Shown here: piece after piece, positions 1 to 6,271 of the stretch
How the letters are laid out: every line of letters begins with the position of its first letter
Position numbering within the stretch: position 1 is the first letter of the stretch
NCBI GenBank assembly: GCA_945861995.1
Contig: CAMAWZ010000051.1
Span: 1 to 10,993 of the forward strand
DNA: 10,993 bases
Reading direction: 5' to 3'
Source of the DNA: Pseudorhodobacter antarcticus
GTDB lineage: Bacteria > Pseudomonadota > Alphaproteobacteria > Rhodobacterales > Rhodobacteraceae
The notes under the pieces: model-generated
The model's database searches: none
What the model was told of the DNA's origin: nothing
Seen by the model: the letters and a program-made list of their open reading frames with translations, nothing else
Program-made: the position numbers and the translations under genes

Positions 1-161
1 GCAATCAGGTACTGCAAAAGAAGACTATCGACCTTGCGCAGGTTTTGGGCGCATATCTCAACTGATAAATCGGTGTTTTCACGCAAAAATACCTTCAACG
101 TTGTATCCTCATCAAACGCGAACTTGTCGGCAATCGTATGACTCTTCCCTGCGATCTGCAT
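1..161 (-). CDS. Probable STAS-domain chemotaxis protein, N-terminal part (runs off the window)
   Basis: Reading the - strand from an ATG at 161-159 gives 53 uninterrupted codons that continue past the left edge. The peptide begins MQIAGKSHTIADKF and later contains TLKVFLREN, then DLSVEICAQNLRKVDSLLLQ. This alternation of hydrophobic strand, short charged loop, strand (VEICAQ) and helix (DSLLLQYLI) fits the first half of the small STAS domains (anti-sigma-antagonist fold) found in alphaproteobacterial chemotaxis operons, where a 'DA..V..LD.L.LQ.L' pattern is usual. An AGGGG-type ribosome site lies about 8 bases upstream of the ATG. The gene diverges from the receptor-cheB-cheD operon, so it may be the first gene of the partner che operon (cheY, cheA, cheW, cheR); that is inference. 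The open frame and start are seen directly. The family call is moderate because only about half of a typical domain is present. Confidence 0.6.
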   Translation of the reverse strand, partial: MQIAGKSHTIADKFAFDEDTTLKVFLRENTDLSVEICAQNLRKVDSLLLQYLI

Positions 162-431
162 CGTAAAACCCCTGAAATTTCACTAGGCACCACAAGTTTC
201 GCGCCTTCACACTCTAGCTTTACAACCCGCCCCTTAAAAAAGTGTTTCCTTTTGAAAAAGCGCGCAGTGCCGACCAGCCACTTGATAGCCGCAATTTTAC
301 CAATTCAACCAAAGCGCTGTATTCTTAGGCAGTTCCGGTCATTGCTTTTTGTGCGACGGGTCGCGGGATAGGTTCTGCGTCTGGTGAAAAATCAATAAAG
401 TTTTAGGCAGGCCCCACTTCGGTTTATCGCC

Positions 432-446
432 TTAAGCTGACCTTAA
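432..446 (+). promoter_or_regulatory. Putative CtrA binding box (TTAA-N7-TTAA)
   Basis: The sequence TTAAGCTGACCTTAA is an exact match to the full CtrA consensus TTAA-N7-TTAA; the flanking CCTTAAG heptamer is repeated with an 11-bp period (430-436 and 441-447). CtrA is the cell-cycle/motility response regulator of alphaproteobacteria, and in Rhodobacterales it is known to activate flagellar and chemotaxis genes. The box lies 66 bp upstream of the preferred receptor start at 513, a plausible distance for promoter activation. No clear -10 element is visible downstream, so the exact transcription start is unknown. Confidence 0.6.
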
Positions 447-500
447 GGAACTATGCAGTATCACCAACAGGTGTGGCGAGGCTTAGGCGGCCGTATGGGC

Positions 501-506
501 GAGGAG
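501..506 (+). promoter_or_regulatory. Ribosome binding site deciding the receptor start
   Basis: GAGGAG lies 6 bases before the ATG at 513, a strong Shine-Dalgarno with ideal spacing. The ATGs at 453 and 495 and the ATG at 537 have weaker or badly spaced sites; AAGGA before 453 leaves only about 3 bases. This is why the receptor is annotated from 513. Confidence 0.65.
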
Positions 507-512
507 TTTCCG

Positions 513-2972
513 ATGTTTGAATGGGGTTCAGTGATTATGAAAAAGTTTAGCAACTCAGGGCCTGAACAATCTGTGAATGTACCGCGCAGATTTGCCTGGC
601 ACAACCTGTCCCTGCAATTAAAATTGCCCGTAGCATTTGTAGGCTTGGCGATGTTGTCTGTTTTTTCGATCATCATCGCCACAGCAAACTTGACCAAGTC
701 CTCCCAACTCTCGTCTGCAGACGATGCATTTGGCGCGCTTATTTCCATTCGCGCCGCGCAGCTTGTTCAATGGATTGAAAATACCGAGGCCATCGTTCTG
801 ACAGCGGCGGGTGGGAAGCAGACGATTGATGCCATTTATGCGCTTAGCTCGACATTCAAAGATCTTAAGGATCAGGCACAACCCATTCTTCAAAAAGCCT
901 ATATTGGCGACAACCCGAATCCCGCTGGAAAACGCGATTTCCTTGATCGCGCAGAAGGCGATGAGCTTTATCATTCTGAACATGCGAAGTTTCATAAAAG
1001 CTTTCGCACTTTGATGGTTCAGAACGGCTTTTACGATGTCTTCTTGATCAACCGCGAAGGTGACGTCGTTTATACTGTCTTTAAAGAAACGGACTTTACC
1101 GAAAACCTTGAATCCGGCGCATTGGCAGAATCGAATCTGGCCGATGTGTACCGAAAAGCTATGTCCGGCAAAGCAGGTGAGATTTTCTTATCTGACTTTG
1201 ACCCTTACGCCCCCAGTGCAGGCGCCTTTGCTTTGTTCATGGCTACGCCCGTTGTGTCTGAAATGGGTGTGACAGTTGGTGTTTTGGCTATTCAACTGCC
1301 AGAGAAAGTTATTAGCGATATCGTAATTGGTGGCAAAACGATCGGGACTACGTCGGAAGTATATGTGCTGACAGAAGATGGAAAATCGCTAACTCGATCG
1401 CGCATTGATGGACAATTTAAAACGGGAGCGACGCTGCAAAACCTACCGCACATAGCGGAAGGCTTTGCAACCAACGAAACCGCCGAGCGAGACGTCCTTT
1501 TGCAATCGGGCAATATTGGATCGGCCCACACTCTGCGCTTTCAACCAGGAGGTGTAACTTGGTTAATGGTGGCCGAACGGGACCAGCAAGACATTTTGGG
1601 AGCGTTCTATGATCTGCTTTGGTTGCAGATTTTGGTAAGCGCAATTTGCCTTGGTATCGTTGCCGCTGTTGGGATATTCATCTCGCGCAGTTTTGCTGGC
1701 CCAATTGCCAAAATGAATGCATCGATACTTCAGGTGGCCAGCGGAACCTATGATCAACAAGTGCCCTTTGCCGAACGGAAAGATGAGATTGGCACGATTG
1801 CTGCATCAATTGATGGGATGCGGCACACCCTGGCTGCGGCCCAAACACTTGAAATGGAACGCGCTCAGCATCAGGCGGAACAAACGGATGTGGTTGCGCG
1901 GTTGACGGCTGGGTTGCAGGGCTTGTCACAAGGGGATCTGACCCAGACCATCGATAGCAATTTCGCCGCCGAATATGAAATTCTGCGCGGCTATTTCAAT
2001 AACACTGTGATGAAGATGCGCGAGCCGATTGATCAGATCGCAGGCGCTGCCGAAGGAATTCGCGCGCAATCGGGCGAAATCACCCGCGCTTCCGAAGATC
2101 TTGCCCATCGCACCGAAGTTCAAGCTGCGACACTAGAGCAGACCGCTGCCGCCATGGATGAAATGACCGTCAGCGTAAAGTCTGCCGTCGATGGCGTGCG
2201 CGAAGTTGATGCCATTGTGATCGAGGCACGCGAGGACGCAGATGATTGCGGCGTTGTTGTGAGTGAGGCCGTCAAGGCCATGTCAGCGATTGAGAAATCT
2301 TCGGATCAAATTTCCCAGATCATCGGGGTGATTGATGACATCGCGTTCCAAACCAATTTGCTTGCCTTAAACGCGGGGGTCGAGGCGGCGCGCGCGGGTG
2401 ATGCTGGCCGTGGATTTGCAGTGGTCGCATCAGAAGTTGGGGCTTTGGCCCAGCGCGCTTCGACTGCCGCAAAAGAGATCAAGACCTTGATCAGCACCAG
2501 CTCGCAACAGGTAGAGCGGGGCGTTGATCGTGTGAAACAGGCGGGGGCGGCTTTGCAACAAATCGCCCAGCGCGTCACGCATATCTCTTCGCTGACCACA
2601 AATATTTCGACAGGTGCCAGCGAGCAGGCGATTGGTTTGAACGAAATCAATATTGGGGTCACCCAATTGGATCAGGCCACACAAAAGAACGCAGCAATGG
2701 CCGAGGAAGCCAGCGCGGCAAGCCATCTTTTGGCCAGCGGCGCTGAAGAATTGGCGACCCTTGTGGGGCGGTTCAAAACCCTACAAGCAGAGAAATCCGC
2801 CCGTGGTTCAATCATTGATCTAGATGCAACGAAGCCAAGCATAACAGACGTCACAGCCGCTGGCCGCAATACTGACCGCTTTTCGATTGCGCCTCAGGCA
2901 GAGCCACGGCTCATGGTCGAGCCTGCACGGGCAATCGCGGCCAATGCCCGTGGTATCTGGCAAGATTTCTAG
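513..2972 (+). CDS. Methyl-accepting chemotaxis protein (transmembrane receptor)
   Basis: A membrane chemoreceptor that senses a periplasmic ligand and controls the CheA kinase. From the ATG at 513 it has 819 residues. It has a short cytoplasmic N-tail, a first membrane helix (about 38-60), a periplasmic domain of about 300 residues, and a second helix (about 368-391). The periplasmic domain is probably double-Cache, from strands such as DVFLINREGDVVYTVFKETD and SEVYVLTEDGKSLT. A HAMP domain follows (about 392-445, with GPIAKMN and KDEIG), then a second HAMP-like segment (about 460-507, with LSQGDLTQTI) and a long coiled-coil signalling domain. The hairpin tip DDIAFQTNLLALNAG and VEAARAGDAGRGFAVVASEV (about 606-650) is near-canonical. 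Flanking helices carry Gln/Glu-rich candidate methylation segments (TLEQTAAAMDEM, AAMAEEASAAS). After a flexible linker the protein ends in IWQDF, matching the aromatic-xx-aromatic tail that docks CheR. cheB and cheD follow directly. The ligand cannot be inferred. Confidence 0.95.
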   Translation: MFEWGSVIMKKFSNSGPEQSVNVPRRFAWHNLSLQLKLPVAFVGLAMLSVFSIIIATANLTKSSQLSSADDAFGALISIRAAQLVQWIENTEAIVLTAAGGKQTIDAIYALSSTFKDLKDQAQPILQKAYIGDNPNPAGKRDFLDRAEGDELYHSEHAKFHKSFRTLMVQNGFYDVFLINREGDVVYTVFKETDFTENLESGALAESNLADVYRKAMSGKAGEIFLSDFDPYAPSAGAFALFMATPVVSEMGVTVGVLAIQLPEKVISDIVIGGKTIGTTSEVYVLTEDGKSLTRSRIDGQFKTGATLQNLPHIAEGFATNETAERDVLLQSGNIGSAHTLRFQPGGVTWLMVAERDQQDILGAFYDLLWLQILVSAICLGIVAAVGIFISRSFAGPIAKMNASILQVASGTYDQQVPFAERKDEIGTIAASIDGMRHTLAAAQTLEMERAQHQAEQTDVVARLTAGLQGLSQGDLTQTIDSNFAAEYEILRGYFNNTVMKMREPIDQIAGAAEGIRAQSGEITRASEDLAHRTEVQAATLEQTAAAMDEMTVSVKSAVDGVREVDAIVIEAREDADDCGVVVSEAVKAMSAIEKSSDQISQIIGVIDDIAFQTNLLALNAGVEAARAGDAGRGFAVVASEVGALAQRASTAAKEIKTLISTSSQQVERGVDRVKQAGAALQQIAQRVTHISSLTTNISTGASEQAIGLNEINIGVTQLDQATQKNAAMAEEASAASHLLASGAEELATLVGRFKTLQAEKSARGSIIDLDATKPSITDVTAAGRNTDRFSIAPQAEPRLMVEPARAIAANARGIWQDF

Positions 2973-3021
2973 CCCGTAATTGCAATCGACTGATCTTTCT
3001 TTTGTAGGCGGAGAGACCTCT

Positions 3022-4002
3022 ATGACAAAGGCGCGTGTGGTTATTGCCACCCCAAGCATGATCGACCAATCGCGTCTGGAAGAAACACTGGGGCAAACTG
3101 GCCGCTTTGACGTGGTTGCCCAAACCATCGACTTATCTGCGACCTATTCCAAGGTTGAAGAGCTGTTGCCTGACATTATAATTATTGCCGAGGGTTTTGC
3201 GCGGCAGGACGAATATCAATGCATGGTTTCCTTGTTTCGGGCTGTCGAAACGCGGGCCGTTTTCTTGATCGGAAGTCATACTATTGATCCCGGCAACCTT
3301 GCCCAGCCTCAAGGGGGCGATTTTGTTCACTCTCGCATGAGTGCGGAAGAACTGTTGCGGGTGCTGTCCAGTCCTGCGCCCATCGCCCTGTCTGCGGCCA
3401 TTGTGCAAAAAGGGCATCGGCCCGCCGCACTCTTGAAAGGCGGGTTTCAGCATGACAAAATCATTCTCATCGGAGCATCGACAGGTGGGATTGATGCGCT
3501 GACAACGATTCTGCGACATTTCCCCTTGGATTGCCCCCCAACGGCAATTGTCCAGCATACGGGGCAGAATTTTTCTGAGACCCTGGCGCGCCTGCTGGAT
3601 CGCCGCTGTGCGGCAGAGGTTGTTTTGGCACAAACAGGCCTAGAAATGAAATCGGGCCGTATCTGCCTTGCGGGCGGGATCGATGGGCATTTGCGATTAG
3701 AGCATCGGGGGGCGCTGCGCTGCGCGGTTGATCACGGGCCTGCCACCTCGGGGCATCGCCCTTCGATTGATGAGTTGTTTGGATCGGCCGTTCCGCTGGG
3801 TAATTCGGTTGTGGCCGCCTTGTTGACAGGCATGGGGCGCGACGGGGCGACGGGTTTGCTGCGTTTGCGGCAAGCGGGTGCGACAACCTTTGGCCAAGAC
3901 GAGGCCAGTTCAGTTGTTTACGGTATGCCGCGCGTGGCCAATGAAATCGGCGCAGTGCAGAGACAGCTTTCTCTTTTGGAAATTGGCCGTGTTTTGTTGT
4001 AG
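3022..4002 (+). CDS. cheB: CheB-type receptor methylesterase/deamidase with degenerate receiver domain
   Basis: Hydrolyses glutamyl methyl esters on chemoreceptors (and can deamidate glutamines) to reset signalling. The ATG at 3022 is chosen because GGAGAG lies 6 bases upstream; the frame also opens at a poor TTG at 2980. The 326-residue product has a C-terminal CheB catalytic domain with the full triad in family motifs: Ser153 in GASTGG, His179 in VQHTGQNFSE and Asp274 in LLTGMGRDGATG. The closing motif GQDEASSVVYGMP is also present. The N-terminal 115 or so residues have receiver-like strand and helix spacing but not the receiver signature. The acidic pair after strand 1 reads ATPSM (9-13), the phospho-acceptor position after DIIII is Ala56 or Glu57, and the expected Lys near 104 reads HSR. 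Phosphorylation by CheA therefore seems impossible. It sits 49 bp after the receptor and 41 bp before cheD, probably in one operon. Confidence 0.92.
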   Translation: MTKARVVIATPSMIDQSRLEETLGQTGRFDVVAQTIDLSATYSKVEELLPDIIIIAEGFARQDEYQCMVSLFRAVETRAVFLIGSHTIDPGNLAQPQGGDFVHSRMSAEELLRVLSSPAPIALSAAIVQKGHRPAALLKGGFQHDKIILIGASTGGIDALTTILRHFPLDCPPTAIVQHTGQNFSETLARLLDRRCAAEVVLAQTGLEMKSGRICLAGGIDGHLRLEHRGALRCAVDHGPATSGHRPSIDELFGSAVPLGNSVVAALLTGMGRDGATGLLRLRQAGATTFGQDEASSVVYGMPRVANEIGAVQRQLSLLEIGRVLL

Positions 4003-4043
4003 GCCTGTTCACAGCCGCAAGCGCGACTTGGAAAGGTTGGTAC

Positions 4044-4583
4044 ATGACAAGCGATCAAACCGTTTACGTCGCACAGGGCGAATATCAAACGACTGACCAA
4101 GATCATGTCCTTTTGTCTACTGTACTTGGCTCTTGCGTTGCCGCATGCATTTGGGATCCCGAGGCGAAACTTGGCGGGATGAACCATTTTCTACTGGCCA
4201 ATTCCGCTGAACCCGACACCTCAAAATCAGACGTCGCACATTCGCTGCGTTACGGCGTGCATGCGATGGAAATGTTGATCAATGATCTTTTGAAAAAAGG
4301 TGCGCGGCGATTTGCTCTGCGGGCAAAACTGTTTGGTGGGGCCAACATGGCCAGCAATTTGGGCGAAATCGGCGCATCCAACGCCCGCTTTGCCAAACAG
4401 TTCTTGGCAACCGAGGATATCCCCTGCCTTGCCGAAAGCCTTGGCGGCACCAATGCGCGCCGCGTCATGTTTCGCCCTACCTTGGGCCTTGCCCGTCAGA
4501 TGATTGTGCAAAACGGCGATTTCGTGGAGCGTGCCGCGCCTGCCCGCGAACCCGCCCCGAAACATCAGCCTATTCTTTTCTGA
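4044..4583 (+). CDS. cheD: CheD chemoreceptor glutamine deamidase
   Basis: Converts selected receptor glutamines to glutamates, creating methylation sites and tuning receptor output; in some bacteria it also partners with the phosphatase CheC. The 179-residue length is normal for the family. The catalytic cysteine is Cys31 in VLGSCVAACIWD and the catalytic histidine is His48 in GGMNHFLL, 17 residues apart as in characterised CheD proteins. Ser25 or Thr26 takes the place of the usual active-site threonine. Further family marks are LRYGVHAMEMLI, AKLFGGANM and SLGGTNARRVMFRPT. The start is supported by GGAAAGG 7 bases upstream. It is the third gene of the receptor-cheB-cheD set, so its natural substrate is probably the neighbouring receptor. 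A proline/alanine-rich tail (APAREPAPKHQ) follows the domain. No cheC is visible in the window. Confidence 0.94.
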   Translation: MTSDQTVYVAQGEYQTTDQDHVLLSTVLGSCVAACIWDPEAKLGGMNHFLLANSAEPDTSKSDVAHSLRYGVHAMEMLINDLLKKGARRFALRAKLFGGANMASNLGEIGASNARFAKQFLATEDIPCLAESLGGTNARRVMFRPTLGLARQMIVQNGDFVERAAPAREPAPKHQPILF

Positions 4584-4597
4584 CTAATCCCAAGTCT

Positions 4598-4617
4598 GGT
4601 GGGGGCGGGGGTGGGGG
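4598..4617 (+). other. G-rich tract, possible G-quadruplex
   Basis: Directly after cheD the + strand carries one GG and three runs of five G separated by single bases (GG-T-G5-C-G5-T-G5). Single-base loops favour G-quadruplexes in DNA or RNA. The first run is short, so a three-layer structure would need a bulge or two guanine sets drawn from one G5 run. It overlaps the left arm of the hairpin at 4614-4638, so the two structures would compete. Confidence 0.4.
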
Positions 4618-4638
4618 TTTGATCCCAACCTAAACCCC
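4614..4638 (+). terminator. Possible terminator hairpin after cheD
   Basis: GGGGTTT (4614-4620) can pair perfectly with AAACCCC (4632-4638) across an 11-base loop. It lies about 30 bp after the cheD stop, where an operon end is expected because the next genes are functionally unrelated. The downstream sequence (GTTTACACCTTTAA) is only mildly T-rich, so classical rho-independent termination is uncertain. Confidence 0.35.
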
Positions 4639-4715
4639 GTTTACACCTTTAACGCTTGTGGTACAGTCTTTGCGATTGAGGCGGTTTGTACAGCGCTGGT
4701 GGGGATGGTTTTTCG

Positions 4716-5426
4716 ATGATTCCAAAGATCATGCGGCATATCTGGATAGGCCCATTTCCCGCCCCGACTGATTGGCTGCAAACATGGATCGATGCGCATC
4801 CCAGTTGGCGCTATGAATTGATTGACAACGATTACATCACCTCGCGCCGCTTTCGAAACCAAGCGCAGATTAACGCCTATTTCAGGCGCGGCAAATTTGC
4901 GGGCGTCTCCGATCTGATCCGATATGAGGTCTTGGCCGAAGCGGGCAGTTTTATCGCCGAAGCCGACAGCATTTGCCTGCACCCGATTGACGAATTGGTG
5001 CAAGAAGCGCGCGCATATACGGTTTACGAACATGAAGGCGGCACAACGGGCATGGTATCCCCTTTTCTGGCCTGCGAGGCGGAAAGCCCCGTGTTGCAGG
5101 CCGTTGTTGTCGAACTGGGCCAGCTAAACCCTGCCGATATGAAAATGCCGTGGACAACCACGGGCAACGGCTTTTTGCGCCGTTTTCTGGCGCAAAATCC
5201 TGACTTAAAGAAGAAAACCACGATTTTCCCGTCGCATTATTTCATCCCCGAACATTATAAGGGCGCGGTATATGCGGGCACAGATCGCATTTATGCACGC
5301 CAGCTTTGGGCCACCACGATGCGCAGCTATCCCCATCAGCAGGGCATGACCGAAGAGAAAAAGGCCGCCGCCGCCCTGCGCCGCGAAGAGATTGCCGCGA
5401 AACTGGATGCGCTGCTTGATGCATAG
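4716..5426 (+). CDS. GT32-type glycosyltransferase (DXD-family sugar transferase)
   Basis: A 236-residue protein resembling the 'glycosyltransferase sugar-binding region with DXD motif' family (GT32, distantly related to yeast Och1), cytosolic enzymes that transfer a nucleotide-activated sugar. The start opens with the family block IPKIMRHIWIGPFPAP, then SWRYELIDND (about 30-39). The nucleotide-sugar region is SDLIRYEVLAEAGSFIAEAD followed by SICLHPIDEL (65-94). The metal-binding motif usually reads DAD here and is E82-A-D84, a conservative change. A late FPSHYFIPEHYKG block is also family-like. There is no signal peptide or membrane helix. The ATG at 4716 is used because GGGGATGG lies upstream; a tiny out-of-frame ORF (ATG 4705, stop 4717-4719) overlaps it. 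It lies 9 bp upstream of a PIG-L deacetylase, suggesting coupled action on one glycan or glycoside. Donor and acceptor are unknown. Confidence 0.82.
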   Translation: MIPKIMRHIWIGPFPAPTDWLQTWIDAHPSWRYELIDNDYITSRRFRNQAQINAYFRRGKFAGVSDLIRYEVLAEAGSFIAEADSICLHPIDELVQEARAYTVYEHEGGTTGMVSPFLACEAESPVLQAVVVELGQLNPADMKMPWTTTGNGFLRRFLAQNPDLKKKTTIFPSHYFIPEHYKGAVYAGTDRIYARQLWATTMRSYPHQQGMTEEKKAAAALRREEIAAKLDALLDA

Positions 5427-5435
5427 GCGCGCCGC

Positions 5436-6170
5436 ATGAAAGTGATGTTCGTGGGCGCGCATCCCGATGATGCCGAGATTTATGCCTTTGGCACGATGTT
5501 TGCCTATGCCGAACGCGGCGCGGAAATTGTGCTGGTTTTGGCCACTGCGGGCGAGGGGGGGCTGACCGCGCGCAGCAAACATCAGCCTTTGGCACAGACC
5601 CGTAGGGCAGAGGCCGAGCAAGCCGCCGCGATGCTGCTGGCCCGCATTGTTGCGTTGGGCCTGCCCGATGGTGCATTGCCGCCGCTTCGTATGCCGCTTT
5701 TGCGCCGCTTGATCGAGCTTTTCGCCGATGAAAAGCCCGATGTAATTCTAACGCATTGCCCGAACGACTATCACCCCGATCACCGCGTTTTGTCGGGTGC
5801 GGTTGCGCTGGCTGCGGCTGACCATTTCCCCGTATTTTTCGTCGACAATATGAAGGGGCGCAATTTCAAGCCCACCCATTATGTGAATATCAAAGACTAT
5901 CAGGCGCAAAAAATGTTGGCACTGCGTCAACACCAAAGTCAAAAGCCGCGCCGATATGTTTTGGCCGCCACTGCCTTGGCCGAGGAACGCGGCTTTGAAG
6001 CCACGGGCAAGCAAGGCGCGCTGATGGAGGGGCTGCGGTTTGACCCGACCCCCGCCTTTAAAACCGCTGATCAGCTTTTCCCGCGCGGCACAATATCCGC
6101 GCCGCCCGTGCTGTACCACAGGCCCGATCCTGCCCCAGAGTCCGCCCCCATATCCGCGTGCGCGACATAA
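5436..6170 (+). CDS. PIG-L/LmbE family N-acetyl-sugar deacetylase
   Basis: A 244-residue zinc hydrolase of the PIG-L family, whose members remove acetyl groups from N-acetylglucosamine-containing molecules (GPI anchors, mycothiol, bacillithiol, lincosamide and glycopeptide intermediates). The signature AHPDDAEI is at residues 8-15. The second metal/catalytic block THCPNDYHPDHR spans about 106-117, with His116 as the likely third zinc ligand alongside His9 and Asp12. HQSQ at 166-169 matches a further conserved family position. No signal peptide is seen, so it should be cytoplasmic. The gene starts 9 bp after the glycosyltransferase stop, with no good Shine-Dalgarno of its own (the spacer is GGCGCGCC-like), implying translational coupling. 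The product is inferred to be a deacetylated amino-sugar conjugate. The C-terminal 40 or so residues are proline-rich and not family-typical. Confidence 0.88.
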   Translation: MKVMFVGAHPDDAEIYAFGTMFAYAERGAEIVLVLATAGEGGLTARSKHQPLAQTRRAEAEQAAAMLLARIVALGLPDGALPPLRMPLLRRLIELFADEKPDVILTHCPNDYHPDHRVLSGAVALAAADHFPVFFVDNMKGRNFKPTHYVNIKDYQAQKMLALRQHQSQKPRRYVLAATALAEERGFEATGKQGALMEGLRFDPTPAFKTADQLFPRGTISAPPVLYHRPDPAPESAPISACAT

Positions 6171-6182
6171 ACTGTCGATTTT
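6163..6182 (+). terminator. Weak terminator-like hairpin at the end of the deacetylase gene
   Basis: CGACA (6163-6167) pairs with TGTCG (6173-6177) around a 5-base loop that contains the TAA stop codon, followed by ATTTT. The stem is only 5 bp, so this is a tentative call. It would separate the deacetylase from the ETF-QO gene, which starts about 100 bp later. Confidence 0.25.
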
Positions 6183-6271
6183 GGCGCGCAAACGGTGCGG
6201 AAATTGCGCGAAGCTGTTGACCAAGCCTGTGTGATGCGGCAATCAGGCAAGGCATTTGAAATGAGGTTGCG

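Larger units (their letters stand above)
162..512. other. Divergent intergenic region between STAS gene and chemotaxis receptor
   Basis: This roughly 350-bp gap separates two divergently transcribed genes and should hold both promoters. It is richer in A and T than its surroundings, with A-runs near 236-241 and 254-258. It contains one convincing regulatory motif, a CtrA-type box at 432-446. I found no convincing sigma-28 (TAAA-N15-GCCGATAA), sigma-54 (TGGCAC-N5-TTGC) or strong sigma-70 pair. A 77-codon open frame at 138-371 has no ribosome site, runs antisense through the start of the STAS gene and looks non-coding. Confidence 0.6.

Noticed and set aside
3..65. Short + strand open stretch ending NQVLQKKTIDLAQVLGAYLN at the left edge, resembling a protein C-terminus
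   Set aside because: It lies antisense to the - strand frame, which has a start codon, ribosome site and STAS-like pattern over 53 codons. Twenty residues are too few to support a competing gene.
234..248. Possible second CtrA site for the divergent STAS gene (TTAA half-site about 73 bp upstream)
   Set aside because: Only one half-site matches; the partner reads GAAA instead of TTAA on the - strand, so the match is within chance for an A/T-rich stretch.
138..371. 77-codon + strand ORF in the intergenic region
   Set aside because: No ribosome site, no recognisable domain, irregular composition and overlap with the start of the divergent gene.
2306..2662. Long - strand ORFs inside the receptor, ETF-QO and TPR genes
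   Set aside because: They are shadows of high-GC codon bias in genes with clear family motifs, and their translations show no recognisable domains.
4705..4719. Tiny upstream ORF (MVFR) overlapping the glycosyltransferase start
   Set aside because: A four-codon frame can arise by chance, and its start falls within the proposed ribosome site of the main gene.
5427..5434. GGCGCGCC palindrome between the glycosyltransferase and the deacetylase
   Set aside because: Such 8-base GC palindromes are expected in GC-rich DNA and nothing around it suggests an operator or recombination site.
6217..6245. Possible sigma-70 promoter for ETF-QO (TTGACC, 17 bases, CAATCA)
   Set aside because: The -35 is good but the -10 hexamer fits poorly, so it is mentioned only in the gene entry.
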